Source: Caulobacter sp.
GTDB lineage: Bacteria; Pseudomonadota; Alphaproteobacteria; Caulobacterales; Caulobacteraceae
DNA: 64,000 nt
Assembly (NCBI GenBank): GCA_028291265.1
Contig: JAQGIK010000021.1
Location: 1-64,000, forward strand
Direction of reading: 5' to 3'
In this document: in pieces, positions 47,961-56,634 of the stretch
How the letters are laid out: the number at the start of each line of letters is the position of its first letter
How positions within the stretch are numbered: position 1 is the first letter of the stretch
Translations under genes and position numbers: made by a program
Notes under the pieces: model-generated
Told to the model about the DNA's origin: nothing
The model's database searches: none
The model's input: the letters and a program-made list of their open reading frames with translations, nothing else

Positions 47961-49217
47961 CTAGAACTTGTCCAGTCCACGCCCGACGACCTTGGTCAGG
48001 TCTTCGGCCGAGGGCGGGGCGTCGGGGGTGTAGTAACCGGCGGCCTTCTTGGCCTCCATCTCGACGCTGGCGTCGTCGGGCACCAGGTAGTCCGGGATCG
48101 GCACCCGTTCGCCGATCTCGATGCCGCCGTGGGCAAGAGCGTCGTACTTCATGTTCGACATCGAGACGAAGCGGTCGATCTTCCTGATCCCCAGCCAGTG
48201 GATGATGTCGGGCATCAGCTGCTGGAAGCGGGCGTCCTGCACCCCGGCGACGCATTCGGTGCGCTCGAAGTAGGTGGCCGCCTGGTCGCCGCCCGGCTGG
48301 CGCTTGCGGGCGTTGTAGACGAGGAACTTGGTGACCTCGCCGAGAGCGCGGCCTTCCTTGCGATTGTAGACGATCAGGCCGGAGCCGCCGTTCTGGGCCT
48401 CGCGCACGCATTCCTCGATGCCGTGCGTCAGGTAGGGGCGGCAGGTGCAGATGTCGGAGCCGAAGACGTCGGAGCCGTTGCACTCGTCGTGCACGCGGCA
48501 GGTCAGGCGCTTGTCGCCGCGGCCGATGAAGGCCGGGTCGCCGAAGATGTAGAGGGTGATGCCGCCGATCGGCGGCAGGAAGACCTTGAGGTCCGGCCGG
48601 GTGACCAGCTCGGGGTACATGCCGCCGGTCTGTTCGAACAGGGTGCGGCGCAGCTGGGTTTCCTCGACCTCGAACCGCTCAGCGATGCCGGGCAGGTGCC
48701 AAACCGGGTCGATGGCGGCCTTGGTGACCGCCACGTCGTGGCTTTCGTGGACGATGTCGCCGTCGACCTTCAGGCGGCCGGCGTTGATCGCCTCGCTGAT
48801 CTCCGGAAGGGTCAGGCGGGCCTTGGTGACGGCGATGGTCGGGCGGATGTCGACGCCCTCGCCGATCAGCTTGCCGAAGTCCTGGGCGACGCGGTGGCCC
48901 CAGGGGTCGAGGCTGACGATCTTCTCGGGATTCAGCCACTGGTCGTGCGGGCCGATCTCGACGACCGGCGAGGTGTCGGTCAGGTCGGGGCGGACCAGCG
49001 GGTTCATGGCCCCCGAGGAAATGGCCAGGGCGCGGTAGACGCTGTAGGCCCCGCCGTGGGCGCCGATGGCGTTGCGGTCGGTCCCGGAATTGACGGTGGC
49101 GACGACGGGTCCGCGCTCCTGCGCGGTGGGGGCTCCCCAGGTCAGGGGGAAGCGGCTGGCGCCGCCGACGCCCGGGTGGGACGTCAGGCGAATGTGACCT
49201 TGGCGGTTAAGAGACAT
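47961..49217 (-). CDS. URC1-like GTP cyclohydrolase II
   Basis: 418 residues, about twice the length of RibA because of a ~200-residue N-terminal domain (SRFPLTWGAPTAQERGPVVA, PRPTIAV-type region). The C-terminal GCH-II domain keeps the zinc Cys set (RVHDECNGSDVFGSDICTCR), YNRKEGRALGEVTK (Arg/Glu) and later IPDYLVPDD. In the URC pathway Urc1 acts on a uracil-derived ribotide instead of GTP (known from yeast). Linkage to URC4 and upp makes that role more likely than riboflavin synthesis. Confidence 0.9.
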   Translation of the reverse strand: MSLNRQGHIRLTSHPGVGGASRFPLTWGAPTAQERGPVVATVNSGTDRNAIGAHGGAYSVYRALAISSGAMNPLVRPDLTDTSPVVEIGPHDQWLNPEKIVSLDPWGHRVAQDFGKLIGEGVDIRPTIAVTKARLTLPEISEAINAGRLKVDGDIVHESHDVAVTKAAIDPVWHLPGIAERFEVEETQLRRTLFEQTGGMYPELVTRPDLKVFLPPIGGITLYIFGDPAFIGRGDKRLTCRVHDECNGSDVFGSDICTCRPYLTHGIEECVREAQNGGSGLIVYNRKEGRALGEVTKFLVYNARKRQPGGDQAATYFERTECVAGVQDARFQQLMPDIIHWLGIRKIDRFVSMSNMKYDALAHGGIEIGERVPIPDYLVPDDASVEMEAKKAAGYYTPDAPPSAEDLTKVVGRGLDKF

Positions 49218-49248
49218 GCTTAGTTGGCCCGTGGGCTCTCCAGAAACG

Positions 49249-49282
49249 AAAAAGCCCCCGCCGGTTTTCGCCGGCAGGGGGC
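49249..49282 (-). terminator. rho-independent terminator after the 61-codon gene
   Basis: Stem gcccccgccgg (49254-49264) / ccggcagggggc (49271-49282) with one bulged A and a TTTTCG loop; on the minus strand it is followed by TTTTT (49249-49253). It separates the small gene at 49354 from URC1. Confidence 0.82.
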
Positions 49283-49353
49283 CTTTGAGCGGAGATAGTG
49301 GTCCCGAACCTGTTGCTTGGCAAGAGGGGGGCCACCGGGCCCGAATACCAGCC

Positions 49354-49539
49354 TCAGCCGCGCGTCACCTCGAACAGACGGTTGTCATCTTCGCGGACCT
49401 CGACCGCCAGGTGAGCCATCGACTCGTCCAGCCGCGCCTGGGCCAGTTCGCGGGCGCGGTCCTCGTCGATCGCGTCGACGAGCTGAAGAGTCGGCACGCT
49501 GTACCGGCTATCATGGATGTAAAATGAAAATATACGCAA
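49354..49539 (-). CDS. small conserved-looking protein
   Basis: 61 codons starting with TTG at 49539, GGGGAG ~9 nt upstream. The sequence MRIFSFYIHDSRYSVPTLQL then DEDRARELAQARLDES reads as two beta strands and a helix, i.e. a compact fold. It has its own terminator at 49249-49282, supporting a real gene. No family recognised; similar short proteins occur in alphaproteobacteria (recollection only). Confidence 0.75.
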   Translation of the reverse strand: MRIFSFYIHDSRYSVPTLQLVDAIDEDRARELAQARLDESMAHLAVEVREDDNRLFEVTRG

Positions 49540-49683
49540 CGGTAGCTCCCCGAAACGGGAATAGCGGAAACGCGGAGGTCTCTCCAGCGTCGGCTGCTTT
49601 CTGAGCCTCCGATGGAGACATCCTAGTACAGAACTTCATCTTTACCAAATTCCGAATATTCACACTTTGGATACCAGGACTAT

Positions 49684-49703
49684 ACTGTCGGATACCCGAC
49701 AGT
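49684..49703. promoter_or_regulatory. palindromic operator upstream of the deaminase gene
   Basis: ACTGTCGG-ATAC-CCGACAGT, a perfect 8+8 inverted repeat, 64 bp before the ATG of the deaminase gene. It overlaps a TATACT hexamer (49681-49686) that could be a -10. The surrounding ~100 bp are AT-rich for this genome. Confidence 0.55.
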
Positions 49704-49767
49704 CTGCATGACTTGACCCGGCCCGGCCGGACGGGCGAAATCCTTGTTCCGACTGGAGTTTCTTTCG

Positions 49768-50784
49768 ATGTCCGACCTCGACGCCTTCATCGCCGGCCTG
49801 CCCAAGGCCGAACTGCACCTGCACATCGAAGGCAGCCTTGAGCCCGAGCAGATGTTCGAGTTCGGACGCCGCAACCGGATCGACATGCCGTTCAACTCGG
49901 TCGAGGACGTGCGGGCGGCCTATGAATTCTCGAACCTGCAGGACTTCCTGGACATCTACTACCAGGGGGCCGGGGTGCTGCAGACCGAGCAAGACTTCCA
50001 TGACCTGGCGGTGGCCTATTTCGGCCGACTGGCGGCCGACGGCGGCGTCCATGCCGAGATCTTCTTCGATCCCCAGACCCACACCGACCGCGGCCTGCCG
50101 TTCAGCATCGCCGCCGACGGCCTGCTGGCCGGCATGCGCACGGCCGAGAGCCGGCACGGGATTACCTCGAAGCTGATCATGTGCTTCCTGCGCCACCTGG
50201 ACGAGGACGCGGCCTTCGACACGCTGCGCAGCGCCGAGCCGTATCTGGACCGTATCGCCGGGGTCGGGCTGGACAGTTCGGAGGTCGGTCATCCGCCCTC
50301 GAAGTTCGCCCGTGTCTACAAGGCGGCCGGCGAGCGGGGCCTGCTGAAGGTCGCCCACGCCGGCGAGGAAGGCCCGCCCGAGTATGTCTGGGAGGCGCTG
50401 GACCTTCTCAAGGTCGACCGCATCGACCACGGCAACCGCAGCCTGGAGGACGCCGCCCTGACGGCGCGGCTGGCGGCGATGGACATGACCCTGACGGTCT
50501 GTCCGCTGTCGAACCACAAGCTGTGCGTCGTCGAGGATATGACCAGGCATCCCCTGAAGCGGATGCTGGATCTCGGCCTGCACGCCACCATCAACAGCGA
50601 CGATCCGGCCTATTTCGGCGGCTATGTCGGCGACAACTACCGGGCGGTGACCGGGTCGCTGGGACTGACGAAGGACGAACTGGTGCTGCTGGCCAGGAAC
50701 AGCTTCACCGGCAGCTTCCTAGACGAAGAGCGTGTGGCGCTGCACCTGCAGGCCATCGACGCCTACGCGGCGGCGAACGCCTAG
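49768..50784 (+). CDS. adenosine/adenine deaminase family (probably adenine deaminase type)
   Basis: 338 residues from ATG 49768 with GGAG upstream. TIM-barrel metal sites: AELHLHIEGSLEP (HxH), KVAHAGEEGPPEYVWEAL (His plus Glu), RIDHGNR (His) and ATINSDDPAYFGG (Asp pair). The GEEGPPEY form and the following CPLSNHKLCVV are typical of the bacterial adenine-aminohydrolase branch. It yields hypoxanthine or inosine. Divergent from the small gene and the URC locus. Confidence 0.92.
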   Translation: MSDLDAFIAGLPKAELHLHIEGSLEPEQMFEFGRRNRIDMPFNSVEDVRAAYEFSNLQDFLDIYYQGAGVLQTEQDFHDLAVAYFGRLAADGGVHAEIFFDPQTHTDRGLPFSIAADGLLAGMRTAESRHGITSKLIMCFLRHLDEDAAFDTLRSAEPYLDRIAGVGLDSSEVGHPPSKFARVYKAAGERGLLKVAHAGEEGPPEYVWEALDLLKVDRIDHGNRSLEDAALTARLAAMDMTLTVCPLSNHKLCVVEDMTRHPLKRMLDLGLHATINSDDPAYFGGYVGDNYRAVTGSLGLTKDELVLLARNSFTGSFLDEERVALHLQAIDAYAAANA

Positions 50785-50875
50785 ACCTCCCCCTTTGCTG
50801 TCATCCTTCGGCCGCGAAGCGGACCGGAGGACCCGTTCATGCGCCAGGCGCATGGCGCATCCGGGCTGGCGCGGG

Positions 50876-50903
50876 AAAAGGGCCGCCCAAGCGGACGGCC
50901 CTT
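50876..50903 (-). terminator. terminator between convergent genes
   Basis: Stem agggccg (50879-50885) / cggccct (50896-50902), followed on the minus strand by TTTT. It serves the glycine-zipper gene (minus) and may also act weakly for the deaminase gene. Confidence 0.68.
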
Positions 50904-50926
50904 CCCTTCACACTGATCGCCGGCGA

Positions 50927-51763
50927 CTAGCCGGTGATGCGGTAGCGACCGCGACGGTCGGGGCAGACCCGGACGTAGCGGTAGTCGGTGCGGCCGCCGT
51001 ACTCGGTCGGGGCCACGGCCAGACGGCAGCGGTTGCTGACGTACCAGTCGCGATTGTAGCGGCCGCTGCGGACGCCGCGGTCGTAGCGGGGCTCGCGGTA
51101 ATCGTAGGTCTGGGCATAGGTGTAGTAGTAGCCGTCGTCGTCGCAGTCGGCGGCCTTTTCGCCGATGTTGGCGCCGATGGCCCCGCCGACGATGGCGCCG
51201 AGCACGGTGCCTTCGGTCTGGCTGTTGGTGGCGGCGACGTTGGAGCCGATGGCGGCGCCGGCCAGGGCGCCGATCAGGCCGCCGACGACCTGGCTGCGGT
51301 CCTCGCGGCGTTCGCAGCGCTCGTCACGATAGTCGGCGTAGTAGTCGCGGCCGCCGCGGTCGTAGCCGCCACGGTTGTCGACGTAGCGACCATCCGGATC
51401 GTAGCGCCACTCGCCATAGCGGCGGACGTAGGCGCCGTAGCCGTTGCGGCGGTCAAACTCGGCCCGGTCGCGTTCCCACTGGGCGCGGCGAGCCTCGTAG
51501 TCCTGACGGCGCTGCTGGTAGCTGGCCTGACGTTGCTGGTAGGCGGACTCCCGCTGCTGCCAGGCCTGGCGGGCGGCCTCGTATTCCTGCTGTTCGCGGC
51601 GGTAGTCTTCCTGCTGATCCTGCCACTGCTCATAGGTCTGGGCCGGGGCCGGCGCGGGGGCCGGCGTGCCGCGGCGATACTGGGCCAGGGCGGTGGCCGG
51701 AATGGCCGTGCTCATGACCAGCACGCTGGCGAGCGCGATGGTGATCGTTCTGTTGGACTTCAT
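50927..51763 (-). CDS. glycine-zipper outer-membrane-type protein
   Basis: 278 residues from ATG 51763. Signal peptide (ALASVLVMSTAIPATALAQY), a Gln/Arg/Tyr-rich coiled-coil stretch (about 40-105, QQEDYRREQQEYEAARQAWQ), an Arg/Tyr/Asp region, then a double glycine zipper (GGLIGALAGAAIGSNVAA, GTVLGAIVGGAIGANIGEKA). C-terminal Tyr/Arg-rich domain with two Cys. Related to 17-kDa surface-antigen/Rick_17kDa proteins; probably in or near the outer membrane. Confidence 0.88.
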   Translation of the reverse strand: MKSNRTITIALASVLVMSTAIPATALAQYRRGTPAPAPAPAQTYEQWQDQQEDYRREQQEYEAARQAWQQRESAYQQRQASYQQRRQDYEARRAQWERDRAEFDRRNGYGAYVRRYGEWRYDPDGRYVDNRGGYDRGGRDYYADYRDERCERREDRSQVVGGLIGALAGAAIGSNVAATNSQTEGTVLGAIVGGAIGANIGEKAADCDDDGYYYTYAQTYDYREPRYDRGVRSGRYNRDWYVSNRCRLAVAPTEYGGRTDYRYVRVCPDRRGRYRITG

Positions 51764-51907
51764 TGGTGTTGCTCCAGGCAGTTCCCAGGCGGCCAAATGC
51801 CGCCCCCTGCGGACCTCCCCGTCCCGGGGTCCGATGGGTTTTGAAACGCCTTGACGGCCATGCGGTTGCCGTTGCCCCGTATTGGGCTGAACAGCGTGCC
51901 CTGAGGG

Positions 51908-53062
51908 CTACAGTAGGGCGTCGCGGGTAGGCAGCCCGAGCAAGACCCGGCCGCCCAGTTCGAAGACCGAGGGGGCGACCATGATGTGGTGGGTGATCAC
52001 ATGGGCGTCGCGGAAGCGGCGTTGCAGCGGGCTGTCGAGGAAGACCGCCGCGCCGCCGCCCAGGTCGTAGACCCGGCGGGTGGCCTCGGCGCAGGCCTGG
52101 GCGGCGTGGGCGCAGGCCAGGCGCAGGTGGGCGCGGTCGGTGATGGGGATGGCGCCGCCGGCCTGGACGGCGCGCCAGAGCGTTTCGATAGCTTGATAGT
52201 AGCGGGCGCGGGCGGCCCCGACGAGGCCGCTGACCTGGGCGAATTCGGACTGCACGACGTTGCGTTCGGCCAGGGTGCGGCGTGAGCCCTGGCTGGTGCT
52301 GGCTTTCGCGACGGCGGCGAAGTCGGCCAGGGCGCCGCGGGCGTTGCCGAGGGTCACCGCGGCGATGCCGAGCGCCAGCATGCTGAAGGCCGGAAAGCGG
52401 AAGACCGCCGCGGCGGCCAGCGGCGGGTCGGCGTGCAGGGCGACCGAGCGGCCCTTGGGGACGAGGAGGTCCTTGACCGCGAAGTCGAGGCTGCCGGTGC
52501 CGCAGAGGCCCGAGGTGCGCCAGGTGTCGATGAACTCGACCTCACCGGCCGGGAACAGCATCATCCGGTGCAGGGGCTCGCCGTCAGCATCCAGCTGCGG
52601 GCCGCCCTCCCCCATCAGCACGGCGCCGCCGGCCACCCACCCCGCGTTCTGCGAGCCGCTGCCCCACTTCCAGCGACCGGTGACCCGCCAGTGGTCGCCG
52701 GCGTCGGCGGCGCGGCCCATGGGGGCGAAGACGCCGGCGGCCAGGGTCGAGGGGTCGCCGAACACCTCTGCGGCGTGGTCGGGGCTGAGCCGGGCCGACA
52801 TCATCGCCGTGGTGGCGGCGATCATCAGGCACCAGCCGGAGGAGGCGTCGCCCTCGGCCACGGTCTCGATGGCGCGGGCGACGGTGGCGGGGTCGGATTC
52901 GAGACCGCCGAGGCTGGCCGGGACCAGCATGCGCAGCAGGCCGGAAGCGCTGAGCGCCCGGGCCAGGTCCGGCGGGAAGCGGCGGGCTTGCTCGATCTCT
53001 TCGGCGCGGGCGCGGACCTGGTCACGCAGGCCTTCGGCGACGGCGATGGGGTCCATGGTCAT
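51908..53062 (-). CDS. acyl-CoA dehydrogenase type-2 (HpaH/DszC-like) flavoprotein
   Basis: 384 residues. ACAD-like fold: LARALSASGLLRMLVPASLG, AEGDASSGWCLMIAATTAMM, GRWKWGSGSQNAGWVAGGAV, and C-terminal HLRLACAHAAQACAEATRRV. It lacks the ACAD catalytic Glu context and matches the acyl-CoA_dh_2 branch, many of whose members are flavin-dependent monooxygenases. It starts inside the preceding ACAD by 4 bp. Last gene of a five-gene operon. Confidence 0.9.
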   Translation of the reverse strand: MTMDPIAVAEGLRDQVRARAEEIEQARRFPPDLARALSASGLLRMLVPASLGGLESDPATVARAIETVAEGDASSGWCLMIAATTAMMSARLSPDHAAEVFGDPSTLAAGVFAPMGRAADAGDHWRVTGRWKWGSGSQNAGWVAGGAVLMGEGGPQLDADGEPLHRMMLFPAGEVEFIDTWRTSGLCGTGSLDFAVKDLLVPKGRSVALHADPPLAAAAVFRFPAFSMLALGIAAVTLGNARGALADFAAVAKASTSQGSRRTLAERNVVQSEFAQVSGLVGAARARYYQAIETLWRAVQAGGAIPITDRAHLRLACAHAAQACAEATRRVYDLGGGAAVFLDSPLQRRFRDAHVITHHIMVAPSVFELGGRVLLGLPTRDALL

Positions 53063-54219
53063 CCCTTCAACCGCCAGAGGGCGGCGAGGTTGTTGCGCTG
53101 CATGTTCGAGCTGCCGCCGACGATGGGCATGGACAAGAGGTCGCGGACGTTGCGCTCGATGTCGTAGTCGGCGCTCAGGGCGTAGGCCCCCATCACCCTC
53201 TGGCAGGCCAGGGCGATCTCGACGCCGGTCTCGCCGATGAACAGCTTGGCCATGCTGGTTTCGGCGGCGCAGGGCTGGCCGTCATTGGCGAGGTTGGCCG
53301 CGTGGTAGAGCATCAGGCGGCAGGCCTCGAGTTTGGTCCTGGCGTCGACCAGGGCGTGGCGGACGGCCTGGTGGCCGCTGATCGGCTTGCCGAACTGTTC
53401 GCGGGTCTGGGCGTAGTCCCAGGCCTCTTCCAGCGCCGCCTGGGCGAGGCCGAAGGCGCAGGCGCTGATCTCCAGCTTCTCGATATCGAGGGCCCGGCCG
53501 GCCAGCATGCCCCAGCCGCGGTTCCACTTCTCTTCGCCGCCGACGATGGCCGAGGCGGGCAGGCGGACGCCGTCGAAGTGGACGTCGCTGGAAAGGGTGT
53601 AGCGGAGGTTCACATGGTCGATGGGGGTGATGGTGACGCCCGGCGCATCGGTCGGGATCAGGACGAAGCTGAGGCCCTGGCGGGAGGGCGCCTCGGGGTC
53701 GGAGCGGACCAGGCAGTAGATGTAGTCGGAAAAATCGGCGCCGGTGCACCAGCGCTTGGCCCCGTCGATGACGATCTCGTCGCCCTCGCGGCGGGCGCGG
53801 GTGGTGACCGCCGACAGGTCGCCGCCGACGTCGGGTTCGGAGAGGCCGTAGGCGAAGATCAGCTCACCCCTGGCCAGGCGCGGGAGGAGTTCGGCCTTCT
53901 GCCCGGCCGAGCCGTTCTCGCCGATGTTCATGCCGCCGTAGAAGGCGCACTGGATGAAGGGGCCGGCCAGGAAGGAGCCCGCCCGGCACAGCTCCTCGAT
54001 GGCGGCGACGGCGGCGAGGATATCGGGGCCGGAGCCGCCGTATTCCTCGGGCACGGTCAGGCCGCAAAGGCCCATGGCGGCCAGTTCGGCGTAGAGATCG
54101 CGCGGGAAGGTGTGGGTCCGGTCCCACTCGCGGCGCTTCTCGCGCGGGGCCTTTTCGGCGACGAAGCGCTGCAGCTGGCGGCGCAACTGGGTGACGTGGT
54201 CGGGTTCGCTGGTGGACAT
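53059..54219 (-). CDS. acyl-CoA dehydrogenase
   Basis: 386 residues from ATG 54219. FAD/substrate motifs: LCGLTVPEEYGGSGPDIL, IFAYGLSEPDVGGDLSAVTT, KRWCTGADFSDYIYCLVR, REQFGKPISGHQAVRHALVD and IVGGSSNMQRNNLA at the end. First dehydrogenation step of a CoA-linked degradation. The 8-nt gap after the GNAT gene and 4-bp overlap with the next indicate one transcript. Confidence 0.94.
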   Translation of the reverse strand: MSTSEPDHVTQLRRQLQRFVAEKAPREKRREWDRTHTFPRDLYAELAAMGLCGLTVPEEYGGSGPDILAAVAAIEELCRAGSFLAGPFIQCAFYGGMNIGENGSAGQKAELLPRLARGELIFAYGLSEPDVGGDLSAVTTRARREGDEIVIDGAKRWCTGADFSDYIYCLVRSDPEAPSRQGLSFVLIPTDAPGVTITPIDHVNLRYTLSSDVHFDGVRLPASAIVGGEEKWNRGWGMLAGRALDIEKLEISACAFGLAQAALEEAWDYAQTREQFGKPISGHQAVRHALVDARTKLEACRLMLYHAANLANDGQPCAAETSMAKLFIGETGVEIALACQRVMGAYALSADYDIERNVRDLLSMPIVGGSSNMQRNNLAALWRLKG

Positions 54220-54227
54220 GTCGCGCC

Positions 54228-54701
54228 TCACAGGTCCACGACGAGTTGGGGCAGCAGGCGTCCAGGGATGGAGCCCGAGGGGACCATGCCGATATCGCGC
54301 GCGCCCATGCGCCGGTAGATCGGCGCGGCATCCGGATCGGAGTCGATGACCAGCCTGCGCGCGCCACCGGCCCTGGCCTCACCGACGGCCCAGTCGAACA
54401 GCAGCCGGCCAACGCCGTCGCCGATGGCGGCCGGCTCGACGAACAGGGCGTCGAGGACGGCCTCGTCCGCCTCCAGCGACACCTGCGCCATGCCGAGGGG
54501 ACCGCGCCCGCCGTCGGCGACCGTGATCCGGCTGTCGGCCAGATGCCGCGGCCGAAGCGTCATCTCCTCGCGGCAGGCGGCCAGGAAGGCGGCGTCGTAG
54601 CCCCAATGGGCCTTCGACCGCAGGCAGAGCTCGGTCAGCGCCGCCAGCTCGTCCTCGCGGGCCGGACGCAGGCTGACGCTGGCTTTCAGCCCGGCGGCCA
54701 T
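54228..54701 (-). CDS. GNAT-family N-acetyltransferase
   Basis: 157 residues from ATG 54701 (GGGGAG at -12); a GTG at 54710 overlapping the hydratase stop is the alternative. GNAT core: VSLRPAREDELAALTELCLR, VLDALFVEPAAIGDGVGRLL (acetyl-CoA loop, Q/RxxGxG/A-like) and RRLVIDSDPDAAPIYRRMGA. Target unknown; unusual partner in an acyl-CoA operon. Confidence 0.9.
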   Translation of the reverse strand: MAAGLKASVSLRPAREDELAALTELCLRSKAHWGYDAAFLAACREEMTLRPRHLADSRITVADGGRGPLGMAQVSLEADEAVLDALFVEPAAIGDGVGRLLFDWAVGEARAGGARRLVIDSDPDAAPIYRRMGARDIGMVPSGSIPGRLLPQLVVDL

Positions 54702-54706
54702 TCCCG

Positions 54707-55507
54707 TCACTCCCCCGTCAGGTTCGGTTTGCGCCGTTCGCGGAAGGCGTTGACGGCCTCGGCCCGGTCGGCGGTCATGTTGGACAGCATCTCGTAGGCG
54801 ACGGCGGCGTCGCTCGTACTGACCGCCAGCTGCTTGAGGGCGATGTTGGCGATGGTCTTGGTCCAGCGCACGGCCCAGCGGGGGTTGGCGAGGATCTTGC
54901 CGACGATCTCGGCGACCTTGGCGTCGAGGTCCTCTGCCGGAACGGCATAGTTGATCAAGCCCATGCGGGCGGCCTCGTCGGCGCGGATCAGGTCGCCGGT
55001 CAGCAGCAGTTCCTTGGCGCGGGCGAAGCCGATCAGCTGGGGCCAGATCACCGCCCCGCCGTCGCCGGCCACGAGGCCGACCTTGACGTGGGGGTCGCCG
55101 ATCTTGGCCGTTTCGTCGGCGATGATGACGTCGCACAGAAGGGCGATCGTGGCGCCCAGGCCCGCCGCCGCCCCGTTCATCCGGCAGATGATCGGCTTTT
55201 CCAGTTCCAGCAGGCTGGAGACGATGCGCTTGGCGTCGTGGGTGATGGCGCGGAAGGTCGCCGGCCTGGCGATCTGTTCGTCGAACCAGTCGAAGTCGCC
55301 GCCGGCGCAGAAGGCCCGGCCCTGGCCGGTGAGAATGATGAGGTCGCTGTTCTCGTCGGCCTGCAGCTCGATGAACAGCCGGGCCAGTTCCTCGTGCATG
55401 GCCGCGTCGACGGCGTTCACCGCGTTGCCGGTGATGGTCACGGTCAGCACCCGGCCGTCGCGGTCGAAGCGGAAGCGGCTGTAGTTCTGGAGCAGGGCGT
55501 GGGTCAT
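54707..55507 (-). CDS. enoyl-CoA hydratase/isomerase family protein
   Basis: 266 residues. Crotonase fold: oxyanion-hole segments AFCAGGDFDWFDEQ and RMNGAAAGLGATIALLCDVI; IGDPHVKVGLVAGDGGAVIW carries Asp where the first catalytic Glu of hydratases normally lies, so the chemistry could differ from simple hydration. 12 nt downstream of the MDR gene. Confidence 0.93.
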   Translation of the reverse strand: MTHALLQNYSRFRFDRDGRVLTVTITGNAVNAVDAAMHEELARLFIELQADENSDLIILTGQGRAFCAGGDFDWFDEQIARPATFRAITHDAKRIVSSLLELEKPIICRMNGAAAGLGATIALLCDVIIADETAKIGDPHVKVGLVAGDGGAVIWPQLIGFARAKELLLTGDLIRADEAARMGLINYAVPAEDLDAKVAEIVGKILANPRWAVRWTKTIANIALKQLAVSTSDAAVAYEMLSNMTADRAEAVNAFRERRKPNLTGE

Positions 55508-55519
55508 GCGGGATCCGCC

Positions 55520-56557
55520 TTACGAAGGGTCGGGGGCCAGGCGGGCGAGGCGGCGGCCGAAGTTCTCGCCGCGGAACAGGCCGCAGAAGGCGCCCGGCAG
55601 GGATTCGACGCCGTCGAACTCCTCGATGGCGATCTTCAGCGAGCCATCGGCGATCCAGCCGACCATCGTGCCTTGCGCCTCCGGGAAGCCGCGCAGGTCG
55701 TCGAACACCACCAGGCCCTCCATGCGCACCCGGTGAGTGATGAAGACGGAGGTGTTCCTGATGCCCACGCGGTCGGCGGCCTCGACATTGTAGTCGGCGA
55801 CCTGGCCGGAGACGACGACCCGGCCGCGCAGCCGCATCATCGGCAGGACGCGGTCGATGCTCTCGTTGCCGACGTTGTCGAACAGGATGTCGACGCCCTT
55901 GGGACAGGCGGCGGCGATGGCGGCGGTCAGGTCGGGGACGGCCTTGTAGTCGATGACCTCGTCGAAGCCGGCCTCGTCCTTCAGCCAGGCGCATTTCCTG
56001 GGGCCGCCGGCGACGCCGACGACACGCAGGCCGAGCTTCTTGCCGATCTGGCCGGCCGTGGCGCCGACCGGCCCGGCGGCGGAAGTGACCAGCAGGGTCT
56101 CGCCCTCCCTGGCCTGGCCGAGGCGATGCAGGCCAAACCAGGCGGTCATGCCGGGCACGCCCAGCACGCCGATCCAGGCGCCGAGCGGCACACCCTTCGG
56201 CTTCCACTCGGCGGGGATCTTCTGGATGACGCCGCGGCCGTCGGAAATCAGGTGTTCGCGCCAGCCGCCGCCGGCGGCGATGACGTCGCCGGGGCCGAAG
56301 TTCGGGTTGTTGCTCTCCTCGACCTGGGCCACGGCGAAGCCGTCGATGCCCTCGCCGATCTTCATCGCCCCGGCGTAGCTGTCGCCGCCCGACAGCCGCG
56401 AGCGCATGCCGGGATCGACCGAGGCCAGGATGGTGCGGGCCCGGAACTGCCCCTCGGCCAGGTCGGGGAGCTGCGCGCTCTCCAGCCGGAAGTCGTCGGG
56501 CGCGGGGGCGCCGCGCACATGGCGGGCCAGCACCCATCGGCGGGTCGTTACGGTCAC
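55520..56557 (-). CDS. zinc-independent MDR NADP-dependent oxidoreductase
   Basis: 345 residues from GTG 56557. Leukotriene-B4-dehydrogenase / CurA-like MDR: DPGMRSRLSGGDSYAGAMKI, WIGVLGVPGMTAWFGLHRLG, TSAAGPVGATAGQIGKKLGL (AAGxVGxxxGQ) and ILFDNVGNESID. Reduces alpha,beta-unsaturated carbonyls with NADPH. First gene of the five-gene operon; no zinc ligands. Confidence 0.94.
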   Translation of the reverse strand: MTVTTRRWVLARHVRGAPAPDDFRLESAQLPDLAEGQFRARTILASVDPGMRSRLSGGDSYAGAMKIGEGIDGFAVAQVEESNNPNFGPGDVIAAGGGWREHLISDGRGVIQKIPAEWKPKGVPLGAWIGVLGVPGMTAWFGLHRLGQAREGETLLVTSAAGPVGATAGQIGKKLGLRVVGVAGGPRKCAWLKDEAGFDEVIDYKAVPDLTAAIAAACPKGVDILFDNVGNESIDRVLPMMRLRGRVVVSGQVADYNVEAADRVGIRNTSVFITHRVRMEGLVVFDDLRGFPEAQGTMVGWIADGSLKIAIEEFDGVESLPGAFCGLFRGENFGRRLARLAPDPS

Positions 56558-56634
56558 CGGGCCTCCCGTCCCCGGCGCGATGCGGCCGGCATTGGGGGCA
56601 GCTTAGGAGGTCGGGGCGGTGAAGGGGAAGCGCT

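Noticed and set aside
47961-49217. Plain riboflavin-biosynthesis ribA
   Set aside because: Twice the usual length and linked to URC4 and upp, not to rib genes; not fully excluded without the rest of the genome.
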